Source: Paramacrobiotus richtersi
Taxonomy: Eukaryota > Tardigrada > Eutardigrada > Parachela > Macrobiotidae
DNA: 21,988 nt
Assembly (NCBI GenBank): GCA_034698045.1
Contig: JAQGAU010001018.1
Coordinates: 1-21,988, forward strand
Direction of reading: 5' to 3'
How positions within the stretch are numbered: the stretch's first letter is position 1; the number at the start of each line of letters is the position of its first letter. The position numbers were made by a program, and so were the translations under genes. Positions 1-9,969 of the stretch are shown here, in pieces. The notes beneath the pieces are model-generated. The model did not search any database. It was not told the DNA's origin and saw only the letters and a list, made by a program, of their open reading frames with translations.

Positions 1-2192
1 TTCCGCAATGGTACGCTGACAGCCCAGTCGACATTTCCAGCCTCTTCCTTACCCTTGAATTTGGTCTCTCTTCATCTTGGCATTCCCGTACCGCATTGGG
101 ACTGGGAGCTTGCACGCTATCCGGATTGTCAGTTAAATGAATCACTGCACTCTTATCTGACCGCTAATACCGGGCGTTTGACCAACGGAACCTACTTGGA
201 GTTTGTCGCTTTCACTAATTTCGATTTTAACGATGACGTGGAGCAAGTAAATCATTGGTTAGATAACGTCAAAGGAACGCTGACGGACCTCGAGATCGTC
301 TGTGGACGAATGAAAATACTGAATTCCGCGGTATTCCGCGGCTTTTCTAAACTTGCTCTTCTCACTATCAGCAGAGCTGAAATGGAACACGTTGAACCAG
401 GATCATTCAGCGAACTGGGTGCTATACCATCGGTTTTGTACCATTTAAATTTAGATTACAATCTTCTGCCTTCGTTTGACTGGTCAGCCTTGGGTCCTGT
501 TGCGTCAAGCCTTAAGGTAACCGTTCTATCAACTGGTGCGCGTATTAATGGTAATTGGTAAGCTCGATAGTTCAAGCTGCTTTATGTACGTATGTGGAAA
601 AAAAGGTATTTTGACGTATTCTGGTTACTATTAACCATTTCCTGTTTCTGTACTACTTACTATTTTGCTACTACTTACTGTTTTGTTACTGCTGAGTACT
701 AACGACTTTATATTAACTATTGACTGTTAGCCATTAACTGTTTACTGTTTTGTTGCATTTTTTTAAATTCATGGAATTTCGGTATCCTTGCCATTCTTGC
801 GCGTCCTGTTACGTGCGAATTGTGTACATTGCCGTACTGTACCACATGCAATCGTTAGCGCTTTCTCCTGGACCCTAAGGTCATTGTTTGTAGAATGTAT
901 GGATGATGGACAATAATTTTACGAGTATGGAGGTTACCACACCGGTAAAGTTTCCCAAGCTGAGATCCGTGCTACTGCATTACAATGATTACTTGGAAGC
1001 AATCTCACCGGAAGTCATCGCAACCTGGCCGAAGTCCAAGAACCTTTACATTACATTAATGAAGAATCCGCTGTGCACCGAAGACAGTCTATGCAGATGC
1101 TGTTCATTGATGCCACTCTTTCGTTTCGCTCGGGCATCCGATGCGGAAATTCGGCTGGACTGCGGAAATTTCGATAGTGACCGGCACATCAATCTGACGG
1201 ATGTAACGCTTATGCGTGATATACCGTTGTGCTTCGATGAGTTTCTGCTGTCCACTGCAAACTACAACAAGCTGATACAGACTGTGGGCCCTGTGAATTA
1301 TGACCGATGTAAGTATATATACTACTATACTCTTGATTGGAATGTGATACAATGAAGCTGGTGCTAAGATAACTACGGTAATTATATCAGTACTAAAAAC
1401 TGAAACCCAAACAACGAACTCCAGTCTGATCATTCAAAACCGCCTTAACACATGGCAGTGTACCCACGGATGCAGCGGTTCCCCAAACGACAGCAACCGA
1501 AAAACGTTGCTTGGGCCAGTAGCTGAAGCATTACAGATAACCAGTGCTATAAGACTACCATACTGAAATGACAGCTGGTTAATCTGCTGCACATGTTTTG
1601 CTCCATGTTTACTGACCTGGACGTATATGACCCAGATAATTAGCAGTTCCGAGTCGACATACAAGAATAAGTAATAATGTTGAGATCTGTACTCGGACAG
1701 TTAACAATGTTACGGTATTGGTACTATCGTAGCGCTACCACGTTCAATTTCAAAACACCCAAATAAATGAAAATTTTAAAAGTCAAAATATCCGGTTAAT
1801 CGGTCCAGTTAAAAAGTTAACCGGTTTAGTGCTTGGACTAAAACCGTTTAACTGGTTCGGTCGTCAGACCGTTTATCTGTAACCGGTTCAGATCTTGGAC
1901 CAGACAGCGGACCGGAACAGAACCTTTTAACCGGACTTTACCCATCTTTACTGCAAGTCTGCAAGCGCAGCGGCGTGTAATTACCTGCTGAAAGTGCTTT
2001 CAAAGTTAGTACATAGTCACGCAGTGTAGAAAGACCATTATTCCGGAAACGTTGAATAATATGTATAATGGCACCATAGGTTACATTTTTGTGACGGTTG
2101 CGCAGTTGGTTCCTAGAATGACCTTTCTTCTAGGCAACAGCAACGCTTCTGCTAATATGGCCTGCGAACTGCGCAATGGAGAAACGAACTGA
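1..2192 (+). CDS. Secreted leucine-rich-repeat protein, copy A (5' partial, 3 exons)
   Basis: Three exons are visible: 1-516, 894-1308 and 2134-2192. The first begins before the window; by comparison with copy B, 49 codons including the signal peptide are missing. Donors are AAG|gtaacc and CGAT|gtaagt; acceptors are tttgtag and cctttcttctag. Phases are 0 then 1, so exon 3 completes a Cys codon, and the stop is TGA at 2190. LRR-type repeats are seen around LALLTISRAEMEHVEPGSF and LYHLNLDYNLLPSFDW. A cysteine-rich C-terminal cap follows, with NPLC, LCRCC, LDCGN and PLC. The frame is intact and strongly similar to copy B throughout, so both copies appear to be under selection. The likely role is an extracellular LRR protein with protein-binding repeats; the ligand is unknown. 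Another in-frame acceptor at 2016 (catag) would add 39 codons. The copy lacks B's AATAAA, having AACAAA at that place. Confidence 0.85.
645..760 (+). repeat. Degenerate short tandem repeats in intron 1 of LRR copy A
   Basis: Units such as CTACTTACTRTTTTG and TTAACTATTGACTGTT recur with imperfect spacing. They fill about a third of the 377-bp intron (517-893). No coding potential is seen. Confidence 0.5.
1785..1945 (+). repeat. ACCGGTT/TTAACCGG-rich repeat block in intron 2 of LRR copy A
   Basis: Variants of ACCGGTT, TTAACCGG, CGGTCCAGTT and ACCGTTTA recur about every 15-25 bp over roughly 160 bp, on both strands because the core is palindromic. Copy B has no matching block. This suggests insertion or local expansion after the duplication. 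The rest of this 825-bp intron (1309-2133) shows no gene. Confidence 0.6.
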
Positions 2193-2400
2193 TAAAAGCT
2201 CACTTTCAGCGAAGCCTCCAATAGCAAGAAAATCAGAAGGCGTACCACCAGGAAGCTACAACAAAATGGAACGGCAAAACATACAGTGGTTTTTAGTACA
2301 TACAGACCTTAAAACAACTGCAGCGGTTTTTGCTTTATTAGATTCGTAATTTCTTCAGAACTAATAGTATTCACTCTGTAGTTTTTTTTTGGGCTTGAGT
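2193..2400. repeat. 3' flank of LRR copy A, inverted duplicate of 6200-6393
   Basis: After the stop codon the similarity to the reverse complement of the copy B 3' flank continues. Examples are GCGAAGCC, AGAAAATCA, GGCAAAACA, TTAGTACATA, CAGCGGTTTT and a T-rich tract, in the same order. It fades beyond about 2400. These are presumably 3' UTR and flanking DNA carried in the same duplication. Confidence 0.6.
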
Positions 2401-2940
2401 GGCTTGTCTTGAAACTTCGGAAGTTACAAAGCGGATCAAGATTTCAGAGCAATTCAGGGCTCGTATCCGATAAGACCCATTAAAGCATTGTTGACGCACA
2501 TCTTAACCATGCAGCTACCGTAAAATGATCTTGTGGTCAGTTTTGTCAAATAATTTCAAGCAGCCAAAAATACAATGTTAACGTCCCAACCGTTCAATAC
2601 ATACAATTTCGGACCAGCTAGCAATCAATAACGTATCCACTTTGAAGGATAACATTTCTCTTCTAACGCACATGCAAAAAATAAACTGCAGTTGTTTTAC
2701 AAAAACACCTGCAATACGCGGTAACAAGCTGCTGAAGAAACGAAACAGTCCTGAACTAGTTCTGGTTTATTGGTTTTAAGCCCGCAGACACTAGAGCGAC
2801 GCTCCACTTGAAGCAGTCAGACAGGGCTACGTAAGTGAACGGAAGGTGTAAAAACATAATAAATAAAAAAATAAATAGTGCAAAAGAAAAAACAGCCAAA
2901 GATTTGTTTACGACAACAGATCACTCAGTCCGTAGTGAAG
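2400..2940. other. Intergenic stretch without a recognised gene
   Basis: This lies between the 3' flank of LRR copy A and the 3' end of the LINE remnant. One + strand frame stays open for about 65 codons (2585-2780) but has no early ATG, no recognisable domain and no good splice signals. I call no gene here. Confidence 0.4.
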
Positions 2941-2949
2941 AATACAGCA

Positions 2950-4600
2950 AACGTTCATTAAAAGCGGACTTGATTGTCTTGAGGTCTGACCACCTGATCC
3001 AGAAAGGGCATTCTGGAAGCTTTGGCCACTTGAGTACGCTTCTTCCGGCCGATCCAGCTCATTCCAGATCGAAAACATCCGTTCCGCGAACGATCGGGGA
3101 GAGGCAGCAGCCGTAATGCCGCAAAGTGTGGATTCACATAGCATCAGTGCATGAGGGTGGTTTTCGATGTACTGTGCCATCCGGGTTCTCGTACATGTAA
3201 ATATTTTGCGGAATTAAAGCTCAGCTGGTACTGCTCTGAATAGTTGACTGTAAGGTCCAAGTCTTCTTGTAGCAGAACTTTACAGCTCAGAGATCGCACC
3301 AGCCAGAGAATCATGATATCGTCAGCGAGAACATACACCTCCGACTCATTTTTTTAACCTTGGATAGACCGTTTAAAGCACAAATAAATAATACGGGCCC
3401 CAAAACAGAGCCCTTTGGACCCCACTGGTTAAGAATTTATGTCATACACATTGCCTGCGGCCAGTCAAATAATCACTGACAAGCGCAACCAGCTGTGTAT
3501 GAACCCGTAGCTTGTTCAACGTGTGTAACAATGCAGCATGATCGACACGGTCAAAGGCTTTGCTGCAGTCTAAAAATATCGCATCAACATCGTGGTCAGA
3601 ATCGATTAAACTTTTGATCTTGTCGAACAATATCAGATTCAGAAGCTCAGTGGACAACACCGTAGTAGATCAGACATAAACAATCACTTCAAGCAGCGTA
3701 CATACACTCTGTAAAGGGGATGCGGGGAAACAATAGGACGCCAGTTTTTGGGGACAGTCTGATCGGTAGACTGTTTTGGGATTGGTGTAATGTAAGTAAC
3801 CTTCCAGTTGGAAGGGAACTTTCAACTGTCACTACTCGTTGAAAATACAATTTTAAGCGGTAAGGCAGTAGCAAAGCCACACGTTTTGAGCAGCTTGTTT
3901 GTCAACACGAATGGTCCTCTTGACTTTTTCTCATCAATCGTTTTAAGCGCTTCGATAACATCACTTTCATTAAGTACCAGCGGTAACTCAGTACTACATC
4001 GCACAGGCAAAACGTAATCACTTGTGCAACGCTCAGAGCATGGCTTCGAAGCACTTGCATAACTTTTATTCAAACAAGAAGCCTTTTCTGCATCAGAGAC
4101 TGCTAGCACATTTTCACTCCTCAAAGGTGGCATCCCGTGCTTATCAGAACAACGTTTTACAAACTGCCTGAACCTCTTGGGGTCACTTTTAGCGCACACA
4201 GCTGCACTAATGATAGACCTGCGCGAATGCTGATAAAGTAGGCTCTGCGCCCTACGCGACTGCTTTCTCCAGGTCTACCTCAATCGACTTCGCTCATCGG
4301 CTGCCTTTGACCAACGATATCGTTTGTACGCATTATCTCGACTGTTCACAAAAGTGGGATACTTTACACTACCCTTGGTCGGCTTTTCATCCCTCAGTTC
4401 GAAAAATGTTTTGGCAGTACTGACTATGGTATTTTCCACTATTTCTGCTTGCTTTGAGGGACACTTATCTGAGTCCAGCCAACGGCATGAAGAGCATTAC
4501 GAAAATGTGGTATATTTTCCAAAGAAAGCTTCTATGATAATCAATTTTAATTTCGTGTTTTGCCGTAGCATGCTCACACTAACCGCAGAAGAAACTGTCG
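2950..4600 (-). mobile_element. Degenerate CR1/Jockey-type LINE (linker and reverse transcriptase), broken
   Basis: Reading down the minus strand, reverse-transcriptase blocks appear in the usual order. A DPKRF-type linker lies near 4195. A KKSRGP stretch precedes the palm near 3930. NWRPI lies near 3735. Catalytic motif A (FLDCSKAFDRVDH) is near 3585-3540, GSVLGP near 3410 and the LADD form of the catalytic YADD box near 3330. A C-terminal tail with FSIWNEL lies near 3070. Blocks lie in different frames. A TGA interrupts at 3822-3824, and there are more stops near 4280, 3440 and 3368. Much of the stretch between LADD and the tail is deleted, and the endonuclease part is missing or unrecognisable. 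The element is inactive. No target-site duplication or poly(A) end was identified. Confidence 0.85.
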
Positions 4601-5270
4601 AATGATTGTTTGAACTTCAGGGTAGATTATGCAGATCTATGACTTCGAGAGACAAAAGCATCACGTTTCAAACGGGAAGTGAAGAAAAGCACTTTTCAAC
4701 CGTTAACAACTGACGCCGGAAAAACGTTGGCCATCCAAAACTAATGTTTGATTCTGACAGCGAAAAATGGCGGCTCAGACAACGTTTAACCTAATTTCAG
4801 CCTCCATGTCACCACTTCCAACAGGTTCGATGAGATTTTCGTTACTTGTTCAGAAACTTCAAACATTTAATCAGGTGATCCGTTTTCCGGCATGACAAAC
4901 CTGTTCCATGCCTAACATTCTAGAGTAGAACCGTCGTATTGCCACATGACCGTTACGCTCGATGAGAATCGTCCACGCTGCATCTGCCGTAAACTGATCG
5001 GCTTCAAAGAAAGTAATTTTTGAAACAGCTTTCAGGTAAGCGGAGGTTTCGGTGCCTAAGCACTTCAAAGTAGCGCGCGAGCGTCGCCACACGCGTGTTG
5101 TCTTGACTAGGATTCTCCACATTGCACTCAAAAGTTTTGGGCACTGCTCACGATTTGCTGACCGGGAGACATTTCATGAAGTGTTTCTGAAAACTGACTT
5201 TCTGGCCGGAAGCAGCATTGTGGGAAAGCAAAGCAAAGGAAAGCATTGTGGGCATTTCAAGGAAAGCCTT
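4600..5270. other. Stretch without a confirmed gene
   Basis: A minus-strand frame (5131-4871, 86 codons) is open and ends GKRIT before its stop. It matches no family I know, and overlapping frames on both strands are also open. Short direct repeats (AAGCATTGTGGG twice, and GGAAAGC) lie at about 5212-5270. I would not call a gene without transcript support. Confidence 0.35.
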
Positions 5271-5272
5271 AA

Positions 5273-5470
5273 TGCAAGGAATCGCCTGGCCCAAACTTCC
5301 ATGTACTTCCGAGTACTCCGAAACGCACAAGCACAACCAGCGCAACGATAGCATCCACTACCAGCGCAACGTCAGCGCCCACCAAGCACGGGTCCAAGCC
5401 AAACGTCCGCACCATCACTACCACTAGAAAGACGATCGTTAACGTGCGACCAAAGCCACAAGGAAAGTAA
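5273..5470 (+). CDS. Possible Thr/Ser-rich terminal exon (hypothetical)
   Basis: This frame is open for 65 codons to a TAA and has no ATG, so it could only be a downstream exon. After about 15 residues it becomes dense in Thr, Ser and Ala (TSTTSATIASTTSATSAPT), then basic (KTIVNVRPKPQGK at the end). That makes a mucin-like, O-glycosylation-prone linker with a basic tail. The acceptor is unclear (gcaag near 5278), and other frames here are also open because of the repeated CCAGCGCAACG units. A similar composition on the minus strand at 14756-15064 makes it worth listing, but it may be spurious. Confidence 0.22.
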   Translation, partial: CKESPGPNFHVLPSTPKRTSTTSATIASTTSATSAPTKHGSKPNVRTITTTRKTIVNVRPKPQGK

Positions 5471-6240
5471 GCGATGGATTGCAGTCTACTTCATGTTTTC
5501 GCATGCGTCATTTGAACTGAGGTCGTAGTTGCTTGAGAGTAACCCCATTCACCCTCGTTAGCGCTTTGTTTGCTCCGCTTTATGTGCTTGTCGTCATCGC
5601 TGTGAGGAGAAGCGAACCTATCTGTTGTATGTGAAAGTTATCGAAGTACAGCTTGTTTCCTTTCTTTGCATACTTCAGCTTTACTGTGCCAGAATCAACT
5701 GCTTGAGAATAAACTATTGTCGAATAACTTCACTACATTTCTATTACAGCACATAAAAAAATGCAAAACATATTGTGCCAAAAAACGCAACAGTAGCTTT
5801 TTATAAGCAGGTATTTAACGTTCCTAGACTTCAGGCTATGGACTATAATACAGTCATTCAGAAATATTTATCCGATTTCCGTTGCTGGATGATGGAAACC
5901 AGCAAACGGTCATCTGGTCGTGAGTAAAGCCCTGTATTCTGATTGTTTAGCAAGCTGGTAATTCTGGTGCAAAAGCTTTACGACCCCCTACGACAGCAGA
6001 GTACAACCAGCGGTAATTTCGATAAGTATCTGTATCTCAAGAGACGTTTTGGACATACATCCATCGGTTACTTCTAAAATTTTGTTTGAGATTGTTTACT
6101 TCGCTCTTTCGGGTTACACTTGCTACAGATACATATCATACCAGAATCCAAATTTTGAACTATTATTGCATGCTAACGTTTTGATTTGCCATTTCGAAAA
6201 AACAAAGAATAAGAATAGTTACGAAGAGGAAAATACGAGC
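5471..6240. other. Intergenic stretch without a recognised gene
   Basis: There is one short hydrophobic + strand frame at about 5520-5640 (LVSALFAPLYVLVVIAV) with no start codon, and otherwise only AT-rich sequence. The right end, from about 6200, merges into the duplicated 3' flank of LRR copy B. Confidence 0.4.
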
Positions 6241-6325
6241 TGCTGTAGCTAAAGAGAAAACCGCTGTAGTTTTTTCAGTTTGTAAACTATGTACTAAATA
6301 CTACTTTGTGTCTTGCCATTCCCAG

Positions 6326-6331
6326 TTTATT
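6326..6331 (-). terminator. Polyadenylation signal of LRR copy B
   Basis: A canonical AATAAA on the minus strand lies about 62 nt after the stop codon of copy B. It falls in the 3' region that still aligns with the 3' flank of copy A, where the matching bases read AACAAA. Confidence 0.55.
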
Positions 6332-6393
6332 GCAGCATCCTCGCGGGATGCCGTTTGATTCTCTTGACGGCTTCGTAGAACGTCAGGTCTCCA

Positions 6394-9300
6394 TCACTTC
6401 GCACCTTCATTGCGCAGTTCGCAAGCCATTTTGCCAGAGGTGTTGCTGTCGCCTACGAGAAACCGAAGCAGTCACGAAAATGTTACTTATGGTTTTGTTT
6501 CGTTTGTCCGAACTGTGCTTGTCCAGTGCGAGTAACGTTGTGCCCATGTATTCTTGTTGGCATCTCTGCAGCGTGATTCTGGTTCAAGACTTAATGCTTA
6601 CTTGCTCCCTGCTTTGGCACTTTTCTGAGAGAAGACGAGGCCCGGATTGACACTATTTAGTGGTCTATGTCTAATAAGACTGGAAATTGTGTTTACACGA
6701 TGTTACGAACTGTGCAGTCCGAGTTAAACCCAAAGGACACCACGGCTTCTCGTGCCGCATTAAAAAAATGGGGTGACCCCGCCATGTGGAGCTGCACAGT
6801 TTAATGAATATAACGGACGAAAGCGCGGGTTTTCCTTGCCAGCTTAAACCTGGGGGACTTTTGCGTGACGCCAGTCGGCCGGACTGACTTAGTTCATGTT
6901 CGGAATGGTAAGCCTATAGCTTGGAATGCTACGTGTACTGACTGTCGTGTATTCGCATGCTATGGACAGTGCAGGCGGCCAGGCTATGCCGCTCAGCTGG
7001 CGGAAAACCGGAAGCGACGTCTTTACTCCAATCTAGAACAGCGTGACTTTTTGTTTCATCTTCTAGCCGCTGAACCTTTGGCACTTTTGGTTCAGCCTAT
7101 ATCGAGATGATTCAGTTCATGGGAAGCAAGATCCACAGACTGGCGGGGGGGGGGCTTCGCTCGACCTCTTTTATTAAACATCGTTTTAGCTTGGTTGTTG
7201 TTAAAGGTAATGCGGCAGCAGTTCTTGGCACTTTGCCTTCTGTTTCTCGCAGAGGTACTAATCGAGGTCATGGTGCTGGTTGCTTGTCTGACATTCACCA
7301 TGTAGTTGCCTCTGTATGTGCCTTCGCACTTCATTTTGTGTAGGCACCTTTGCCCAGTAAACAATATCCGTTTCGTTACATCATTAACTAGTTTAGGACA
7401 CTCACCGGCTGCACTAAGGGGACCGAAGCAAAGAAGCAGAAAGCTGTCGCTCTACGGTGATACAGCGAGAAAAACTATATGAAGAATACTTTCGAATAAG
7501 CCCCAACGTGCTTAACTGTAGTTCTTTTTGTCAAACGGACAATGTAAATCCAGGGAAACATACTGAAAACCCTTAAATGCCATGCCTTCACTGGTACGAG
7601 AAGAGCTGACCCCTGAAAACGGGCATTTTTAAAATTGTTGGTTCTTCGGGCTTGTTGACGATTCAAAGTGCCAGAGTGAATACTTTGGATAGTCATCGAA
7701 CCGACCAGCAGTCAGTCAGGCCGATTACCGCTGGGAAATGCGAAACATGTTTGTTGTGCACTTCTTTTTTGTGCATTGAAGAACATCTGAAGTGCCCTGG
7801 AAGACAGCCCACAAAAAACTATGCAGAGCATTGTAGAACATCCTTAGATTGGCTGCTTGTTTGAGAAATACGAAAAAAACCAGCTACGGTATTTGGCGTC
7901 ATGCCATCGATGTCATCAAGAACTTCGCAATCAGCTGCCGGCTGACCAAAGCCGGCTGATCGAAGCAGAATGAACTATATAGAACCTCCGCTTCGGTTTG
8001 GTTGAACGTACAGAATAATGGTTTCTGAGCACTGCGTGACTGTGGTTTGCCGTTTTACACACCGAAGCGGTTGACCAACTGACACGTGCACTACCAAGAC
8101 TGCAATTCGCAAATTTTCAAGCAGCAGAAAATTTGGCTAGCAGTAATTCATGACTTTCGTGTCAAATACAGTACACTTACAGCGATCGTAATTCCCAGGG
8201 CCAACAGTTCGTATCATTTTTTTGTAGTCGGTAGTGGACAGCAGAAACTCTTCGAAACACAATGGTATATCACGCATGTGCGAGACATGCGTCAGGTTAA
8301 TGTGCCGTTCACTATGGGAATTTCCACAATCAATCCGAATTTCCGCATCGGATTCCCGAGCGAAACGAAAGAGTGGCATCAAGGAACAACATCTGCATAG
8401 ACTGTCTTCCGTGCATAATGGATTTTGCATCAAGGTAACGTAAAGGTTCTTTGACTTTGGCCATGTTGCGATCACTTCCGGTGAGATAGTTTTTAAGTAG
8501 ATGTTGTAATGCAGTATCAAGGATCTTAGCTTTGGGAATTTTACCGGTGTTGTAACCTCCATACTCGTAAGATGATTGTTGATCATCCATACATTCTGCA
8601 AAGATAAACCTCGCGGTCAAGGGGAAACAATTGATGATTATAATAATATAATATTGTGGTAAAGTGTGGTAAATGTGGTAAAATGTGATCAAATGTGGTA
8701 TAGTCCGTTAAAGAGTACAATTTGTGCCGCTAACGAACAACAAAAAAGAGAGTTTATGGTTGACACCTGGAGGAATTTTGATTAAAAGTTTTAAAAAAGA
8801 GATATCTGTTTTTGGGTTGTGAAGTGTTCTGTTCGAAGGGGTGAAAGATGCTGAGCACTTTATTCTGCGCGATCCTGGAACACCTGCGCGGAACTGGCCC
8901 TTCAAGTTAGGGGCATTCTAATTATTATCCGTGATACCATTTGTCAACATCCATGCGGCATGACTGGGGAATTACATGATTTTTTGATTTGCTCTAATGT
9001 GCAGAATTGCTTACGTCGAAAAGGCTCCGGGTACCAAAATTCCATGAATGTCAAAATTAATAAGGCAGCACAACAGTTCATAATATATAGTTAAGAGTCA
9101 ACATTAACAAAAGTATCTGAGCATACATACATTTGTTTCCACGTATAGCAGTCTGAGTTACCTAACTTACGAATCACCATCAATGCGTGAGGTTGATAAC
9201 GGTTACCTTAAGGCTTGACGCAACAGGATCCAGGACTAACCAGTCAAACGAAGGAAGAAAATTGTAATTCAAGTTTAAATGATACAAAACTGATGGGTTA

Positions 9301-9869
9301 GCACCCAGTTCACTGAATGATCCAGGTTCAACTTTTCCCATTTCTGTTCTGGTGATAGTGAGAAGAGCAAGTTTCGAAAAGCCACGAAACACCGCTGAAC
9401 TGAGCGTTTTCATTCGTCCGCACACGATCTCGATCTCCGTCAGTGTTCCTTTGACGTTATCTAACCAGTGATTAAGTTGCTCCACGTCATCGTTGAGATC
9501 GAAATTAGTGAAAGTGATCAATTCCAAGTATGTTCCGTTGACCAGACGCTCGGTATCAGCGGTCAGATAAGAGTGCAGTGATTCATTTAACTGGCAACCC
9601 GGATAGCGTGCCAGCTCCCAGTCCCAATGCGGTACGGGAATGCCCAGATAAAGATTGACCAAGTTCAGTGGCAAGCGAGAGGCTGGAAATGTCGACCGGG
9701 CGGTTAGCCTGGTATTACGAAAGCAATCGCACCGGAAGGGAAAATCTGGATTCAAATACGATTCGCAGCGACAGTCGGGAATGTCATAGTAGATTGTGGA
9801 GTTGGCGCGCTGTAACGGTGCCAGTGTTAAACCAAATATAATAACAGACTTTACTGTTATCTTAACCAT
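6394..9869 (-). CDS. Secreted leucine-rich-repeat protein, copy B (complete, 3 exons, 378 aa)
   Basis: Read on the minus strand, the exons are 9869-9207, 8595-8181 and 6452-6394 (663, 415 and 59 nt). The introns are 611 and 1728 nt. I chose the Met at 9869 because it starts a short basic stretch and a hydrophobic signal peptide (about residues 1-22). An upstream in-frame Met at 9929 is possible but would bury it. An N-terminal cysteine pair region (DCRC near 32, RCDC near 46) resembles an LRRNT cap. LRRs run from about 140 to 270, including LALLTITRTEMGKVEPGSF. An LRRCT-like cap follows, with NPLC, LCRCC, IDCGN and PLC. N-glycosylation sequons lie near residues 23, 95 and 111. There is no C-terminal membrane segment, so the protein is probably secreted. 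The last exon ends MACELRN plus four residues, aligned with copy A. The partner and function are unknown. Confidence 0.88.
6505..8000. mobile_element. Approximate limits of the insertion in intron 2 of LRR copy B
   Basis: Intron 2 of copies A and B aligns on both sides of this block. TCACGCAGTG and ACCATTATT match at 8039-8010 versus 2017-2043, and ACCATAagTAACATTTT matches at about 6494-6476 versus 2072-2090. In A these blocks are about 25 bp apart; in B about 1.5 kb. The LINE fragment at 6725-7250 lies inside. The remaining 7250-8000 has no recognised gene. Inverted CCGCTTCGGTTTGG and CACCGAAGCGG motifs sit at the right limit. No clear target-site duplication is visible. Confidence 0.6.
6725..7250 (+). 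mobile_element. Broken 3' end of an invertebrate LINE polyprotein inside intron 2 of LRR copy B
   Basis: The fragment lies antisense to its host gene. In order it shows GHHGFSCR (6735-6758), a stretch ending PCQLKPGGLLRDASRPD (to about 6886), HVRNGKPIAWNATCTD (about 6895-6942), PGYAAQLAENRKRRLYSNL (about 6979-7035), and FIKHRFSLVVVKGNAAAVLG (about 7161-7220). I recall this series as the C-terminal tail found after the reverse transcriptase in many invertebrate LINEs, with the GHHG..C zinc-like site, the GK..WD.TC.D core, the AE..K..Y helix and the R.S.AV..GNAA end. Blocks lie in at least two frames. Stops occur at about 6771 and 6887, and a run of ten G sits at 7145-7154. No reverse transcriptase is present, so this is a decayed 3' fragment. 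Confidence 0.85.
8652..8702. repeat. Short tandem repeat (TGTGGTAAA) in intron 1 of LRR copy B
   Basis: Five imperfect copies of a unit of about 10 bp occur in a row, with sequence such as TGTGGTAAA, TGTGGTAAAA and TGTGATCAAA. They lie in the 611-bp intron 1 close to its 3' end and are absent from the matching intron of copy A. Confidence 0.7.
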
Positions 9870-9914
9870 GTTGCTTTTGTGCGATATCCGCCACGCAGGA
9901 CACAGGGAAAAACG

Positions 9915-9922
9915 TATTAATA
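9915..9922 (-). promoter_or_regulatory. Possible TATA element of LRR copy B
   Basis: The AT-rich palindrome TATTAATA lies about 46-53 bp upstream of the chosen start codon of copy B. The spacing suits a TATA element with a short leader. AT-rich octamers are common here, so this is weak. Confidence 0.25.
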
Positions 9923-9969
9923 TGTGCAACAGAGAATTAGTTCACCATAGCATGGTAAAGCCAGTTTAA

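Noticed and set aside
1046..1433. Minus-strand ORFs of 69 and 109 aa
   Set aside because: Shadows of exon 2 of LRR copy A and its intron.
2835..3116. + strand ORF of 93 aa
   Set aside because: Antisense to the reverse-transcriptase tail of the broken LINE.
4871..5131. Minus-strand ORF of 86 aa, briefly considered as a crystallin-like or Gag-like fragment (ITFFEADQF)
   Set aside because: The resemblance is limited to a few residues, no second motif follows, and overlapping frames on both strands are also open.
6306..6650. + strand ORF of 114 aa, cysteine-rich
   Set aside because: It is antisense to exon 3 and the 3' UTR of LRR copy B, which is confirmed by alignment to copy A.
8039..8100. 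Exon 3 of LRR copy B placed immediately after a short intron (acceptors near 8100 or 8040)
   Set aside because: Comparison with copy A shows that the real last exon, of equal length and with the same stop, lies at 6452-6394.
8086..8443. + strand ORFs of 104 and 69 aa
   Set aside because: Shadows of exon 2 of LRR copy B.
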